Source of the DNA: Candidatus Acetatifactor stercoripullorum
GTDB lineage: Bacteria; Bacillota; Clostridia; Lachnospirales; Lachnospiraceae
Assembly (NCBI GenBank): GCA_019114005.1
Contig: DXGH01000050.1
Span: 1-64,000, forward strand
DNA length: 64,000 nt
Direction: 5' to 3'
The notes beneath the pieces are model-generated. The model was given only the letters and a program-made list of their open reading frames with translations. It made no database searches and was not told where the DNA came from. Positions within the stretch are counted from its first letter, which is position 1, and each line of letters starts with the position of its first letter. The position numbers and the translations under genes are program-made. This document shows, piece by piece, positions 32,925 to 41,981 of the stretch.

Positions 32925-34976
32925 ATGAAGAAACGAATCAAACTGAAAGGGAGAATCAAAAGCTACATACTGTTTGGCATATACCTGGGTATTCTGCTGT
33001 TTATTGTGGCTGGCGCCGTATTTATGATAGATTACCGGGCTGGAATTTTGCTGGGAGCCTTTACGGTATTTTATTTTGTGGTCACCCTGACGCTTTATTT
33101 TTATAACAAGCCCGTTATTATGAACGAGCTGATCAGCTTCGCCACAGAATACGGACAGATACAAAAAAAGCTTCTGCGGGACCTGGATTTGCCCTACGCC
33201 CTGCTGGACGATGCAGGCAGAGTGATTTGGACTAACATTGCCTTTGAAAATGTGATTCACCAGCCCAAAGGGTATAGCAAGTCCATCACCTCTCTTTTTC
33301 CCACGATTACAAGGGACAGGCTTCCGGACGATACAGGAGTGGACGAAGCCCAGTATGAGCTGGAGTACGAGGGCAGTGAATATGTGGCCAAGTTTAAGAA
33401 AATTTCTCTGAAGGATATGGCGGAAAACAGCGACATGATAGAGGCTAAGGGCTATAATGGATACCTGATCGCCGTTTATCTTTTCGATGAAACCGCTTTG
33501 CACATTGCGCTGCAGGAGGTGGATGACCAGAGCCTTTCAGTGGGCATGATTTATCTGGATAACTATGAGGAGGCCCTTGAGAGTGTGGAGGAGGTGCGCC
33601 GTTCTCTGCTCATTGCACTGATTGACAGGAAGGTCAACAAATATATCTCTTCTCTGGACGGCATCAGCAAAAAGCTGGAAAAAGACAAATACCTGGTGAT
33701 TCTCCGCAAAAAAACAATTGCCCAGCTGCAGGAAAGCCGTTTTGATCTGCTGGAGGAGGTAAAAACCGTTAACATCGGGAACGAGATGGCAGTGACCATC
33801 AGCATCGGTATTGGATTGGATGGTCTGACCTACGCACAGAATTATGAGTTTGCCAGAAACGCCATTGATCTTGCGCTGGGAAGAGGCGGCGATCAGGCGG
33901 TGATCAAGACCCCTGAAAGCATCACCTACTATGGAGGAAAGAGCCAGCAGGTGGAGAAAAATACAAGGGTGAAGGCCCGGGTAAAGGCTCACGCGCTGCG
34001 GGAGATTATTACCGGCAAGGACAAGGTGCTGGTAATGGGGCACCGTATGCCGGATGTGGACAGCTTTGGCGCCGCAGTGGGCATCTACCGGATCGCCCAG
34101 ACACTGGGGCGCAAAACCCATATTGTGCTGAATGATGTGACCAGCGCCATTCAGCCCATGGTGGATCTGTTTAGAAACAATCCTGAGTATGATGAGGATA
34201 TGATCATAGACAGCCAGCAGGCCATTGAGGCGGCGGGAAGCAATGCGGTGCTGGTGGTGGTGGATGTAAACAAGCCCTCCATTACCGAATGCCCCGATCT
34301 GCTGCGGTTTTGTAAGTCGGTGGTGGTGCTGGACCATCACAGACAGGGCACGGAAACCATAGAAAACGCCACACTTTCTTATGTAGAGCCCTATGCCTCC
34401 TCTGCCTGCGAGATGGTTTCAGAGATTCTTCAATATACCTATGATAACATTAAGATACGCACAGAAGAAGCAGACTGTATGTATTCCGGCATTATGATCG
34501 ACACCAATAATTTCATGACCAAGACCGGTGTACGGACCTTTGAGGCGGCTGCATTTCTGCGGCGAAACGGGGCGGATGTGACCCGGGTGAGAAAGCTTTT
34601 CCGGGAAGATGCCGCAGAATACAAGGCGAAGGCGGATGCGGTCAGTCAGGCAGAAATCTACAAGCAGTACTTTGCAATTTCCGTCTGCACTGCGGACGAG
34701 CTGCCAAGCCCCACCATTATTGGCGCCCAGGCAGCCAATGAGCTGTTAAATATCAAGGGAATCAAGGCAAGCTTTGTGCTCACGGATTATCAGGGAAAGA
34801 TTTATGTGAGCGCTCGTTCCATAGATGAGGTGAATGTACAGATCATTATGGAGAGAATGGGAGGCGGCGGCCATATGAACACCGCAGCCTGTCAGCTGGA
34901 GGGCACGGGGCTTGCAGAGGCCATCGGCATTTTAAAGCGCACTATCGACAGTATGCTGGAAAATGGTGAAATATAA
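32925..34976 (+). CDS. gdpP: Cyclic-di-AMP phosphodiesterase GdpP
   Basis: A 683-aa membrane enzyme that degrades c-di-AMP. Domains in order: two membrane helices (residues ~12-60), a PAS-like region (DLPYALLDDAGRVIWTNIAFENVI), a degenerate GGDEF domain (~180-310), then DHH-DHHA1. The DHH part shows VMGHRMPDVDSFGAAVG, DVNKPS, the VVVLDHHRQG motif and SGIMIDTNNF. DHHA1 shows MGGGGHMNTAACQ. The ATG has AAGGAG upstream. gdpP-rplI-dnaB is a conserved Firmicute order. Confidence 0.96.
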   Translation: MKKRIKLKGRIKSYILFGIYLGILLFIVAGAVFMIDYRAGILLGAFTVFYFVVTLTLYFYNKPVIMNELISFATEYGQIQKKLLRDLDLPYALLDDAGRVIWTNIAFENVIHQPKGYSKSITSLFPTITRDRLPDDTGVDEAQYELEYEGSEYVAKFKKISLKDMAENSDMIEAKGYNGYLIAVYLFDETALHIALQEVDDQSLSVGMIYLDNYEEALESVEEVRRSLLIALIDRKVNKYISSLDGISKKLEKDKYLVILRKKTIAQLQESRFDLLEEVKTVNIGNEMAVTISIGIGLDGLTYAQNYEFARNAIDLALGRGGDQAVIKTPESITYYGGKSQQVEKNTRVKARVKAHALREIITGKDKVLVMGHRMPDVDSFGAAVGIYRIAQTLGRKTHIVLNDVTSAIQPMVDLFRNNPEYDEDMIIDSQQAIEAAGSNAVLVVVDVNKPSITECPDLLRFCKSVVVLDHHRQGTETIENATLSYVEPYASSACEMVSEILQYTYDNIKIRTEEADCMYSGIMIDTNNFMTKTGVRTFEAAAFLRRNGADVTRVRKLFREDAAEYKAKADAVSQAEIYKQYFAISVCTADELPSPTIIGAQAANELLNIKGIKASFVLTDYQGKIYVSARSIDEVNVQIIMERMGGGGHMNTAACQLEGTGLAEAIGILKRTIDSMLENGEI

Positions 34977-35017
34977 GATGGAGGAAGCGCAGAGGGAAGC
35001 GCAGAAATGAGGAGAAA

Positions 35018-35464
35018 ATGAAGATAATTTTATTACAGGACGAGAAGAAGCTGGGAAAAAAGGGCGACATTGTGGAGGTCAGCGAGGGCTACGCAAGAAA
35101 TTATATTATCCCTAAAAAAATCGGCGTGGAGGCAACGGCGCAAAACAGAAATGACCTGAAGCTGCAGAAGGCACATCAGGAAAAGCTGGCAAAGGAGCAG
35201 CTGGATGCTGCAAAAGCGCTGGCAGCAGAGATTGAGTCAAAGCAGGTGATTGTAAAAATGAAGGCCGGGGAGGGAGGAAGAACCTTCGGTTCCATCTCCT
35301 CCAAGGAAATTGCGGCAGCCTGCAAGGAACAGAATGGAATCGAGCTGGATAAGAAAAAAATCCAGCTTCAGGAAAACCTTAAGAGCTTCGGCTCCTATGA
35401 GGTGACAGTAAAGCTGCATCCCCAGGTGAGTGCAAAGCTTGCGGTAAAGGTAGTGGAGGCGTAG
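35018..35464 (+). CDS. rplI: 50S ribosomal protein L9
   Basis: A 148-aa large-subunit protein. The N-terminal domain has MKIILLQDEKKLGKKGDIVEVSEGYARNYIIPKKIGVEAT, followed by the long central helix and a C-terminal domain with GEGGRTFGSISSKEIA. It lies 41 nt after gdpP and 25 nt before dnaB. Confidence 0.97.
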   Translation: MKIILLQDEKKLGKKGDIVEVSEGYARNYIIPKKIGVEATAQNRNDLKLQKAHQEKLAKEQLDAAKALAAEIESKQVIVKMKAGEGGRTFGSISSKEIAAACKEQNGIELDKKKIQLQENLKSFGSYEVTVKLHPQVSAKLAVKVVEA

Positions 35465-35489
35465 GCAGAGCAGAAAGGTAGCAGTTGGA

Positions 35490-36839
35490 ATGCCCACGAT
35501 GGAAGAAAATGTATTAAAAAGAATATTACCTCACAGCGTGGAGGCGGAGCAGTCCGTTATCGGTTCCATGATCATGGACCGCGAGGCTATCATAGTGGCC
35601 TCTGAGCTGATTACGGGAGAGGACTTCTACAATAAACAGTACGGCATTTTGTTTGAGGCTATGGTGGAGCTGAACGAGGAGGGAAGCCCTGTGGATCTGG
35701 TCACCCTGCAGAACAGGCTGCGGGAGAAGGACGTGCCTCCCGAGGTCAGCAGCCTGGAGTTTGTCCGGGAGCTGATTACAGTGGTTCCCACCTCTGCCAA
35801 CATTAAGTATTACGCAAACATTGTTGCGGAAAAGTCCACGCTGCGCAAGCTGATCCGCCTGAATGAGGAGATCGCCAACACCTGCTATGCGGGGAAGGAA
35901 AGCCTGGAATTTATCCTGGAGGATACGGAAAAGAGGGTTTTCCAGCTGGTGCAGAAGCGTAATCTGGGTGACTTTGTTCCTATCCGGCAGATTGTAATGA
36001 ATGCCATGGACAGGATTGAGATTGCTTCCAAAAACAAGGGAAGCGTTACGGGGATTCCCACAGGCTTTACGGATTTGGATTACCGGACTGCGGGTATGCA
36101 GCCCTCGGATCTTGTGCTGATTGCGGCCCGTCCGTCCATGGGAAAAACAGCTTTTGTGCTGAATATCGCACAGTATGTAGCCTTTAAGAAAAAGCTGACG
36201 GTGGCTATTTTCAGTCTGGAGATGAGCAAGGAACAGCTGGTGAACCGTATGTTTTCCCTGGAATCCAGTGTGGACGCCCAGAAGCTGAGAACAGGGCAGC
36301 TAAACGATCAGGAGTGGGAACGGTTGATTGAAAGCGCAGGAGTGATTGGCCGGTCCAATCTGATTATTGATGATACGCCGGGCATCAGCGTTTCAGAGCT
36401 GCGCTCCAAATGCCGGAAATTTAAGCTGGAGCATGATTTGTCCATGATCATCATTGACTATCTGCAGTTGATGAGCGGCAGCGGAAGAACCGATTCCAGG
36501 CAGCAGGAGATTTCCGATATTTCCAGATCGCTGAAATCCTTAGCCAGGGAGCTGGGAGTGCCGGTGCTTGCCTTATCCCAGCTGAGCCGCGCGGTGGAGC
36601 AGCGGCCGGATCACCGTCCCATGCTCTCAGATCTCCGGGAATCCGGGGCAATAGAGCAGGATGCGGACGTGGTTATGTTCCTTTACCGGGACGATTATTA
36701 TAATCATGATTCTGAGAAAAAGGGAGTGTCTGAGGTAATCATTGCCAAGCAGAGAAATGGTCCCATTGGAACCGTGGAGCTGGCCTGGCTGCCGGAGTAC
36801 ACAAAATTTGCCAATCTGGAACGTTCCGGAAGGGATTAA
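35490..36839 (+). CDS. dnaB: Replicative DNA helicase DnaB
   Basis: A 449-aa hexameric helicase that unwinds DNA at the fork. The N-terminal DnaB domain begins LPHSVEAEQSVIGSMIMDREAI. The RecA-like domain has Walker A AARPSMGKTAFVLNIA near residue 212, SLEMSKEQLVNRM and Walker B MIIIDYLQLMSG, and ends in SDLRESGAIEQDADVVMFLYRDDYY. Start ATG 35490 and ATG 35499 are both possible. AAAGG favours the first. Third gene of the gdpP operon. Confidence 0.97.
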   Translation: MPTMEENVLKRILPHSVEAEQSVIGSMIMDREAIIVASELITGEDFYNKQYGILFEAMVELNEEGSPVDLVTLQNRLREKDVPPEVSSLEFVRELITVVPTSANIKYYANIVAEKSTLRKLIRLNEEIANTCYAGKESLEFILEDTEKRVFQLVQKRNLGDFVPIRQIVMNAMDRIEIASKNKGSVTGIPTGFTDLDYRTAGMQPSDLVLIAARPSMGKTAFVLNIAQYVAFKKKLTVAIFSLEMSKEQLVNRMFSLESSVDAQKLRTGQLNDQEWERLIESAGVIGRSNLIIDDTPGISVSELRSKCRKFKLEHDLSMIIIDYLQLMSGSGRTDSRQQEISDISRSLKSLARELGVPVLALSQLSRAVEQRPDHRPMLSDLRESGAIEQDADVVMFLYRDDYYNHDSEKKGVSEVIIAKQRNGPIGTVELAWLPEYTKFANLERSGRD

Positions 36840-36905
36840 AAAGCATAAATCAGTTACGAAAGAGAACAGCATAAACAGGCAGTTCTCTTTTTTGTTAAAA
36901 AATCA

Positions 36906-36926
36906 TAGGTAACTGCGAAACTCGAT
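36906..36926 (+). repeat. Solo copy of the MITE-like end
   Basis: TAGGTAACTGCGAAACTCGAT matches the left end of the element at 11525-11545 at 19 of 21 positions. No partner arm is visible nearby. It lies just upstream of the MerR gene and abuts its ribosome site. Confidence 0.6.
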
Positions 36927-36944
36927 TAGAAAGGGGAAGAGAAT

Positions 36945-37670
36945 ATGGGCCAATATTTATTGATTTCTGACGCTGCAAAAGAAGTAAAGGTGGAAAGTCA
37001 TGTGCTGCGCTACTGGGAGGAGGAGCTGCATCTGCCCATCAAGCGCAATGAGCTTGGACACCGCTATTACACAAGCGAGGATGTGGAACGGTTTAAACAG
37101 ATTAAGAGTATGAAGGAAAGGGGATTGCAATTGAAGGCGATAAAGATGATTTTGAGGGATGGAAAGCTGAATGTACTGCCCCAGGAGGATGAGGAGAAGG
37201 AAAAGAAGGAGTCCCAGCCCGGTATGGCCATTGACATTATTGACAGCAGAGAGCCTGTGCCTGAGAGGGACGATAGAGAAATGGTAAAGGAGAGCCGGGA
37301 GGAGAAGTCCAGGAGACTGCAGTGGCTTTTGCAGCAGCTGATTCGGGAAACCCTTCGGGAAAACAATCAAGAGCTGTGCAGAGAGATCAGAGAGAGCGTA
37401 GTAAAGGAGCTGGATTATCAATTCAGGATGCAGGAAGAGCGGGAAGAGGTCAGAGACCGGGTCAATGCACAGCGCAATGAGGAATATTACCAGCGGATGG
37501 ACGACCTTCTCCGTAAGAAAAGTAGAAAGCTTTTGCGGGGAAAAAAGGAAAACGCCAGCTTGAATGATAGTCTGAACCAAGGCGGTGGAAGCGGTTCAGA
37601 GCAGAAGCAGCCTTTTGGGGAACAGCGGCCGGAAAAGAAGGCAAAAAAGAAGAGGCATTCTATTTTTTGA
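36945..37670 (+). CDS. MerR-type helix-turn-helix protein with a long charged C-terminus
   Basis: A 241-aa protein. The N-terminal MerR winged helix is clear: YLLISDAAKEVKVESHVLRYWEEELHLPIKRNELGHRYYTSEDVERFKQIKSMKERGLQLKAIK. The rest (~90-241) is highly charged, probably helical and coiled, with a basic tail KKAKKKRHSIF. There are no effector Cys residues like those of metal-binding members. Lachnospiraceae often carry such proteins after dnaB. The role is unknown, perhaps a chromosome or division regulator. The stop is inside the terminator at 37651. Confidence 0.82.
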   Translation: MGQYLLISDAAKEVKVESHVLRYWEEELHLPIKRNELGHRYYTSEDVERFKQIKSMKERGLQLKAIKMILRDGKLNVLPQEDEEKEKKESQPGMAIDIIDSREPVPERDDREMVKESREEKSRRLQWLLQQLIRETLRENNQELCREIRESVVKELDYQFRMQEEREEVRDRVNAQRNEEYYQRMDDLLRKKSRKLLRGKKENASLNDSLNQGGGSGSEQKQPFGEQRPEKKAKKKRHSIF

Positions 37671-37678
37671 ATGCCTCT
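37651..37678. terminator. Bidirectional terminator between MerR and ferredoxin genes
   Basis: A 10-bp stem AGAGGCATTC / GAATGCCTCT with a T-rich loop. T residues follow on the plus strand and AAAAAAG precedes, so both convergent genes can end here. It contains the MerR stop codon. Confidence 0.75.
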
Positions 37679-37690
37679 TTCCGCGGAAAA

Positions 37691-37864
37691 TTATTCTCCT
37701 TCGGAAATAGCGCCTACGGGACACTGTCCTGCGCAGGAGCCGCAGTCAATACATTTGTCGGCATCAATTTCAAATTTGCCGTCTCCCATGCTGATAGCGC
37801 CTACAGGGCACTGTGCCTCACATGCACCACAAGCCACACAAGAATCACCAATTACGTATGCCAT
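37691..37864 (-). CDS. 2[4Fe-4S] ferredoxin
   Basis: A 57-aa clostridial-type ferredoxin that carries electrons at low potential. Two clusters are shown by CVACGACEAQCP and CIDCGSCAGQCP, in the near-symmetric repeat usual for the family (MAYVIGDSCV..., ...PVGAISEGE). AAGGAGG lies upstream of the ATG at 37864. It is close to the PFL genes and may serve pyruvate or radical-SAM chemistry, but it is likely a general carrier. Confidence 0.95.
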   Translation of the reverse strand: MAYVIGDSCVACGACEAQCPVGAISMGDGKFEIDADKCIDCGSCAGQCPVGAISEGE

Positions 37865-37987
37865 GCTTTTAATCCTCCTTCAATGAACCCAATCACATTT
37901 GATATTTTATTATCAATTACATACTCTATTTTAATATAAACCCATGGGGAATACAAGGGAAATGTGCGATAATTTTAGCTGATTATT

Positions 37988-38740
37988 TTATTCCTTTTCT
38001 TCTCTGCGCTTTCTGATTCCATTGAGAATCACTTCCTTTTTCTCCACTACCTTGTTTTTGTCCATGGCGGGAACACCGGCAAGCTTATAGGGAATCCCCA
38101 GCTTCTTGTATTTTGCCTCGCCCATGGTGTGGTAGGGAAGCACGTCCAGCGCTTTGAGGTTGGAGAACTGTCCGATAAAATACCCAAGCTCAAACAGATA
38201 TTTATCGTCATCTGTCAGGCCGGGCACTACTACGTGGCGAATCCACATATCTACGTGCTTTTCGTCCAGATATTTGGCAAAGGCCAGAATTCCGTCGTTG
38301 GGCTGCTGCGTCAGCTCCAAATGCTTTTGGGGATCGATATGCTTGATGTCCAGCATGACAAGATCGGTGAGCTCCATAAGACGGTCCAGCTTTTCAATAA
38401 AGGCTTTGTTGTCCGGCTTATAGGCAATTCCTGAGGTGTCAATGCAGGTATGCACGTTGTCGCGCTTTGCCAGAGTGAACAGGTCGATCAAAAAATCTAC
38501 CTGCATCAGAGGCTCGCCTCCTGTTACGGTAATGCCGCCATTTTTGTAAAAATCCTTATTTCTGTTGTATTGTTCGTAAATTTCCTCCGGTTCCATCATT
38601 GTGCCGCCGGTCATGGGCCAGGTGTCGGGATTGTGACAGTAGGCACAGCGCATGGGACAGCCCTGTACAAATACCACAAACCGTGTACCGGGTCCGTCCA
38701 CGGTTCCAAAGCTTTCCAGTGAATGTATTCTGCCTTGCAT
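37988..38740 (-). CDS. pflA: Pyruvate formate-lyase activating enzyme
   Basis: A 250-aa radical-SAM enzyme that makes the glycyl radical on PFL. The cluster motif is CPMRCAYCHNP (Cys28, Cys32, Cys35), preceded by SFGTVDGPGTRFVVF. GGITVTGGEPLMQ and CIDTSG follow as the SAM-binding parts. ATG 38740 has AAAGGAG 5 nt before it, and an in-frame TTG at 38755 is rejected. It is downstream of the split PFL genes but separated from them by a terminator. Confidence 0.96.
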   Translation of the reverse strand: MQGRIHSLESFGTVDGPGTRFVVFVQGCPMRCAYCHNPDTWPMTGGTMMEPEEIYEQYNRNKDFYKNGGITVTGGEPLMQVDFLIDLFTLAKRDNVHTCIDTSGIAYKPDNKAFIEKLDRLMELTDLVMLDIKHIDPQKHLELTQQPNDGILAFAKYLDEKHVDMWIRHVVVPGLTDDDKYLFELGYFIGQFSNLKALDVLPYHTMGEAKYKKLGIPYKLAGVPAMDKNKVVEKKEVILNGIRKRREEKE

Positions 38741-38784
38741 AGCTTCTCCTTTCAAATGGATATATAATAGTACTGCTAAAGGAA

Positions 38785-38817
38785 AAAGGAGTCGGAAAAG
38801 GTAAGTCCGGCTCCTTT
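38785..38817 (-). terminator. Terminator after the split PFL genes
   Basis: On the minus strand AAAGGAGCCGG pairs with CCGACTCCTTT around an 11-nt loop, followed by TTCC. It lies between the radical-domain gene and pflA. Confidence 0.7.
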
Positions 38818-38856
38818 GTGTTTCGGTTTTATTCTATTTCCCGGCTTTTAAATAAA

Positions 38857-39099
38857 TTAAATGCTCTCATGGAAGGTACGGGAAATAACGTCAGCCTGCT
38901 GTTCAGGAGTTAACTTGATAAAGTTAACAGCGTATCCTGATACACGGATTGTAAGCTGAGGATAATTCTCAGGATGCTTCTGAGCGTCCAATAAGGTGTC
39001 TCTGTTTAATACGTTAACATTCAAATGATGTCCGCCTTTGGTTGCGTAACCATCCAATAATGAAACCAGGTTGTCTACCTGTGCTGCACTTGCTGCCAT
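38857..39099 (-). CDS. Stand-alone glycyl-radical domain of pyruvate formate-lyase
   Basis: An 80-aa protein equal to the C-terminal end of PFL. It reads [32 protein letters not shown], then [17 protein letters not shown] with radical Gly55, then [13 protein letters not shown] 39099 has AAGGAGG. It completes the 679-aa core that lacks this domain, so the two must join for catalysis. GrcA/YfiD proteins are similar spare parts, but they usually accompany an intact PFL and are longer. Confidence 0.93.
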   Translation of the reverse strand: MAASAAQVDNLVSLLDGYATKGGHHLNVNVLNRDTLLDAQKHPENYPQLTIRVSGYAVNFIKLTPEQQADVISRTFHESI

Positions 39100-39151
39100 A
39101 ATTTTTTCCTCCTTAATCAATTATCAATATAATAGGGCTGGGAAAGGACGA

Positions 39152-39355
39152 TTAGTGATAATCGTCCAGTCCCTGCTCAAGAGTGGGGACACTGCAGGCC
39201 AGCGGTGTTCTGGAACAGTCCGTGCAGCCCATTGTCTGAACGTTCTTGGACGCTTCTTCTGCCTGGTCATAATTCACGTTTACATGTCCCACACCTTCGG
39301 TCATTCCCGAATCCAGCATTTTTATCAGATCGTCAATCATTGCCTTTTCGTCCAT
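39152..39355 (-). CDS. Small Cys-containing paralogue of the radical-domain start
   Basis: A 67-aa protein between the PFL core and the radical domain. The first ~30 residues (MIDDLIKMLDSGMTEGVGHVNVNYD) align with the start of the radical-domain protein ([21 protein letters not shown]), but the glycine loop is absent. Instead a tail carries CTDCSRTPLAC, with three cysteines in Cys-x2-Cys-x6-Cys. GAGGTGA precedes ATG 39355. It may be a docking or regulatory subunit. I know no named family. Confidence 0.7.
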   Translation of the reverse strand: MDEKAMIDDLIKMLDSGMTEGVGHVNVNYDQAEEASKNVQTMGCTDCSRTPLACSVPTLEQGLDDYH

Positions 39356-39395
39356 TTGTGTCACCTCACTGTATCATTTTTTGTTTCAGGGTTGC

Positions 39396-41435
39396 TTATT
39401 TGTTCAAATCCAGCTCGATATCGCCGGCAAATACCTGATCCTCTTTGCCCAGTGCTCCAGGAATGATGGTGAAGGTATTGGAGATACCATCCTGTGCATC
39501 ATTGAAAGGAAGCTTGGATACAGAGGACAGGGATGCTACTGCACCATGAGTATCGCGTCCGTGCATCGGGTTAGCACCAGGAGCGAAAGGCTGTCCCTTC
39601 TTACGTCCGTCAGGAGTATTACCAGTAGCCTTGCCGTAGGTTACGTTGGAGGTAATGGTCAGGATGGAAGTGGTGGGAACACCGTTTCTGTAGGTATGGT
39701 GTCTTCTTACTGCCGTCATGAACTTGTGTACAACATCCTGTGCAATGTCGTCAACACGGTCATCGTCGTTGCCGTATTTCGGGAATTCGCCGGTGGTCTT
39801 GAAGTCAACGATAACACCGTCCTCGTCACGCACAACCTCAACCTTTGCATACTTGATAGCGGACAGGGAGTCAGCTACGATGGACAGACCTGCAATACCG
39901 GTTGCGAAATAACGCTTTACGTCTCTGTCATGAAGAGCCATCTCTGCTCTCTCGTAGCAGTATTTGTCGTGCATATAGTGGATAATGTTCAGGGTGTTTA
40001 CATAAACATCTGCCTGCCACTCCATCATATCAATGAATTTTGCATATACATCATCGTAGTCAAGCACATCGCCTTCCACAGGACGATACTTAGGTCCAAC
40101 CTGCTTCTTGGTAACCTCGTCTACACCGCCGTTCAAAGCGTACAGCAGACATTTAGCCAGGTTTGCACGAGCGCCGAAGAACTGCATTTCCTTACCGATT
40201 ACCATGGAGGATACGCAGCATGCAATGCCGTAGTCATCGCCGTGGGTCACTCTCATAAGGTCATCGTTCTCGTACTGGATGGAAGAGGTCTGGATAGACA
40301 TCTTAGCGCAGTACTTTTTCCAATTCTGAGGAAGTCTGGTGGACCACAGAACTGTCAGGTTGGGCTCGGGAGCAGATCCAAGGTTTGTCAGGGTGTGCAG
40401 ATAACGGAAGCTCATCTTGGTAACCATGTGTCTGCCGTCAACGCCAACACCGCCCAGAGACTCGGTAACCCATACGGGATCGCCTGCGAAAATCTGGTTG
40501 TACTCGGGAGTACGTGCAAATTTGATACATCTTAACTTCATAATGAAGTGATCAACAAACTCCTGAATCTCCTGCTCGGTGAAGGTTCCGTTTGCAAGGT
40601 CTCTCTCTGCGTAGCAGTCAAGGAAGGTGGAGGTACGTCCCAGGGACATAGCAGCGCCGTTCTGCTCCTTTACTGCGCACAGATAACCGAAGTAGGTCCA
40701 CTGAATTGCTTCCTTTACGTTGGAAGCGGGCTTGGAAATATCAAATCCGTAGGAAGCTGCCATCTCCTTCATCATCTTAAGAGCCAGCATCTGCTCGGAA
40801 AGCTCCTCGCGGAGACGGATCACGTCATCGGTCATTACACGGCCGGTAGAATCCTTCTGTGCCTGCTTGTCTTCGATCAGTCTGTCGATACCGTACAGAG
40901 CAACACGTCTGTAGTCGCCGATAATACGTCCACGTCCGTAAGCGTCCGGGAGACCTGTGATAATATGAGAAGAACGGCAGGCTCTCATTTCCTGATTGTA
41001 AGCATCAAAGCAGCCTGCATTGTGTGTTTTTCTGTGAATGGTGAAAAACTCACTGATCTCAGGATCAACCTCATAACCGTTGTCGGCACATGCCTTCTCT
41101 GCCATACGGATACCGCCGTAAGGCTGCAGGGAACGCTTGAAAGGCTTGTCAGTCTGGAAGCCTACAATGGTTTCCTTGCTCTTATCAAGATATCCGGGGC
41201 CGTGAGAAGTGATGGTAGAAATAACCCTGGTATCCATATCAAGGACACCGCCGGCCTCTCTCTCCTGCTTCTGCAGATCAAGTACCTGCGCCCACAGATC
41301 CTTGGTGTTCTGTGTAGCCTCAGCCAGAAAGCTCTCATCACCATCGTAGGGATGATAGTTTTTCTGGATGAAGTCGCGGACATTGACTTCTTTGTCCCAT
41401 TTGCCGCCTACAAAATCTTTCCACTCTGGTCTCAT
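39396..41435 (-). CDS. pflB: Pyruvate formate-lyase core without glycyl-radical domain
   Basis: A 679-aa catalytic part of formate acetyltransferase (pyruvate + CoA to acetyl-CoA + formate). Catalytic Cys406-Cys407 lie in [26 protein letters not shown]. The family blocks [23 protein letters not shown] and [19 protein letters not shown] are intact. It ends [20 protein letters not shown], just where E. coli PFL (760 aa) continues into the radical domain. AGGAGG precedes the ATG. It heads a three-gene unit with a strong promoter. Confidence 0.95.
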   Translation of the reverse strand: MRPEWKDFVGGKWDKEVNVRDFIQKNYHPYDGDESFLAEATQNTKDLWAQVLDLQKQEREAGGVLDMDTRVISTITSHGPGYLDKSKETIVGFQTDKPFKRSLQPYGGIRMAEKACADNGYEVDPEISEFFTIHRKTHNAGCFDAYNQEMRACRSSHIITGLPDAYGRGRIIGDYRRVALYGIDRLIEDKQAQKDSTGRVMTDDVIRLREELSEQMLALKMMKEMAASYGFDISKPASNVKEAIQWTYFGYLCAVKEQNGAAMSLGRTSTFLDCYAERDLANGTFTEQEIQEFVDHFIMKLRCIKFARTPEYNQIFAGDPVWVTESLGGVGVDGRHMVTKMSFRYLHTLTNLGSAPEPNLTVLWSTRLPQNWKKYCAKMSIQTSSIQYENDDLMRVTHGDDYGIACCVSSMVIGKEMQFFGARANLAKCLLYALNGGVDEVTKKQVGPKYRPVEGDVLDYDDVYAKFIDMMEWQADVYVNTLNIIHYMHDKYCYERAEMALHDRDVKRYFATGIAGLSIVADSLSAIKYAKVEVVRDEDGVIVDFKTTGEFPKYGNDDDRVDDIAQDVVHKFMTAVRRHHTYRNGVPTTSILTITSNVTYGKATGNTPDGRKKGQPFAPGANPMHGRDTHGAVASLSSVSKLPFNDAQDGISNTFTIIPGALGKEDQVFAGDIELDLNK

Positions 41436-41493
41436 TTTGAAATAGCCTCCTATAAAAAAATTAAATTATTGGGTACATCTAATCCTTAGTTTC

Positions 41494-41522
41494 ATTATAT
41501 GAAAAAGCAGTTGGACAGTCAA
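41494..41522 (-). promoter_or_regulatory. Sigma-A promoter of the PFL genes
   Basis: On the minus strand TTGACT (41522-41517), 17 bp, TATAAT (41499-41494), 58 nt before the pflB ATG. This is a near-consensus promoter, fitting a highly expressed fermentation enzyme. Confidence 0.8.
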
Positions 41523-41622
41523 GCAGCGGCGTGTACTTTTTTTGGTACAAAGCCGCATATTTTCTGGATTCTTTATAAGAATTACAGATTCTTTTCAGAG
41601 AGATTTTATATTTGTGAATGAC

Positions 41623-41651
41623 TTGCAAGATTGTGGGGAAAGTATTATACT
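41623..41651 (+). promoter_or_regulatory. Sigma-A promoter of the DUF1858 gene
   Basis: TTGCAA (41623-41628), a 17-bp spacer and TATACT (41646-41651) stand 33 nt before the ATG. Confidence 0.75.
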
Positions 41652-41684
41652 AAAAGGGCCGAAAACGGCGGAAAGGAGAACACT

Positions 41685-41876
41685 ATGAGTGGAATTACGA
41701 AAGAAATGACCATTGGCGAAATTCTTCGCACCAACCCTGATGTGGCGCCCGTCCTTATGGATGCCGGAATGCACTGTCTCGGCTGCCCTTCGGCCCAGGC
41801 AGAATCCCTGGAGGAAGCTGCGATGGTACATGGAATTGACATAGATGCCCTTATGGCAGCTATTGAGGCAGTTTAA
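41685..41876 (+). CDS. DUF1858 domain protein
   Basis: A 63-aa protein of the DUF1858 family. It shows the typical [45 protein letters not shown], with Cys-x2-Cys near the middle. Related domains occur at the N-terminus of hybrid-cluster and redox proteins, so a sensing or scaffold role in redox metabolism is suspected. AAAGGAG precedes the ATG. It is monocistronic between a good promoter and a strong terminator. Confidence 0.9.
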   Translation: MSGITKEMTIGEILRTNPDVAPVLMDAGMHCLGCPSAQAESLEEAAMVHGIDIDALMAAIEAV

Positions 41877-41912
41877 CCGCAGCAGCCGCTTTTATGAATG
41901 CAGAGGGATAAA

Positions 41913-41957
41913 CACAGCCGCCTGAGCTTACTGGCTCAGGCGGCTGTGCCTTTTTCC
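41913..41957 (+). terminator. Strong terminator after DUF1858
   Basis: A perfect 15-bp stem CACAGCCGCCTGAGC / GCTCAGGCGGCTGTG with a 6-nt loop, followed by CCTTTTTCC. Confidence 0.9.
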
Positions 41958-41960
41958 TGC

Positions 41961-41978
41961 GTGCGCCTGATGGCGCAC
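41961..41978. repeat. Short palindrome GTGCGCC-TGAT-GGCGCAC, copy 1
   Basis: A 7-bp perfect stem just beyond the mecA stop. The same stem with a different loop occurs at 45566-45583, also beside the end of a minus-strand gene facing a plus-strand terminator. Confidence 0.55.
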
Positions 41979-41981
41979 ACT

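Noticed and set aside
38857-39099. Reading the 80-aa protein as a GrcA/YfiD rescue cofactor
   Set aside because: GrcA supplements a full-length PFL. Here the adjacent PFL lacks its own radical domain and ends at the exact junction, so a split enzyme fits better. A second PFL elsewhere would reopen this.
39381-40535. A 384-codon plus-strand frame inside pflB
   Set aside because: It is antisense to the highly conserved PFL core, has a low-complexity translation without motifs and no ribosome site.
38857-41435. Sequencing frameshift as the cause of the PFL split
   Set aside because: The parts have separate ribosome sites and an additional gene of 67 aa lies between them, so one indel cannot explain it.
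40548-41489. A 313-codon plus-strand frame antisense to the start of pflB
   Set aside because: It runs through the pflB coding sequence and its promoter, and the translation matches nothing recognisable.
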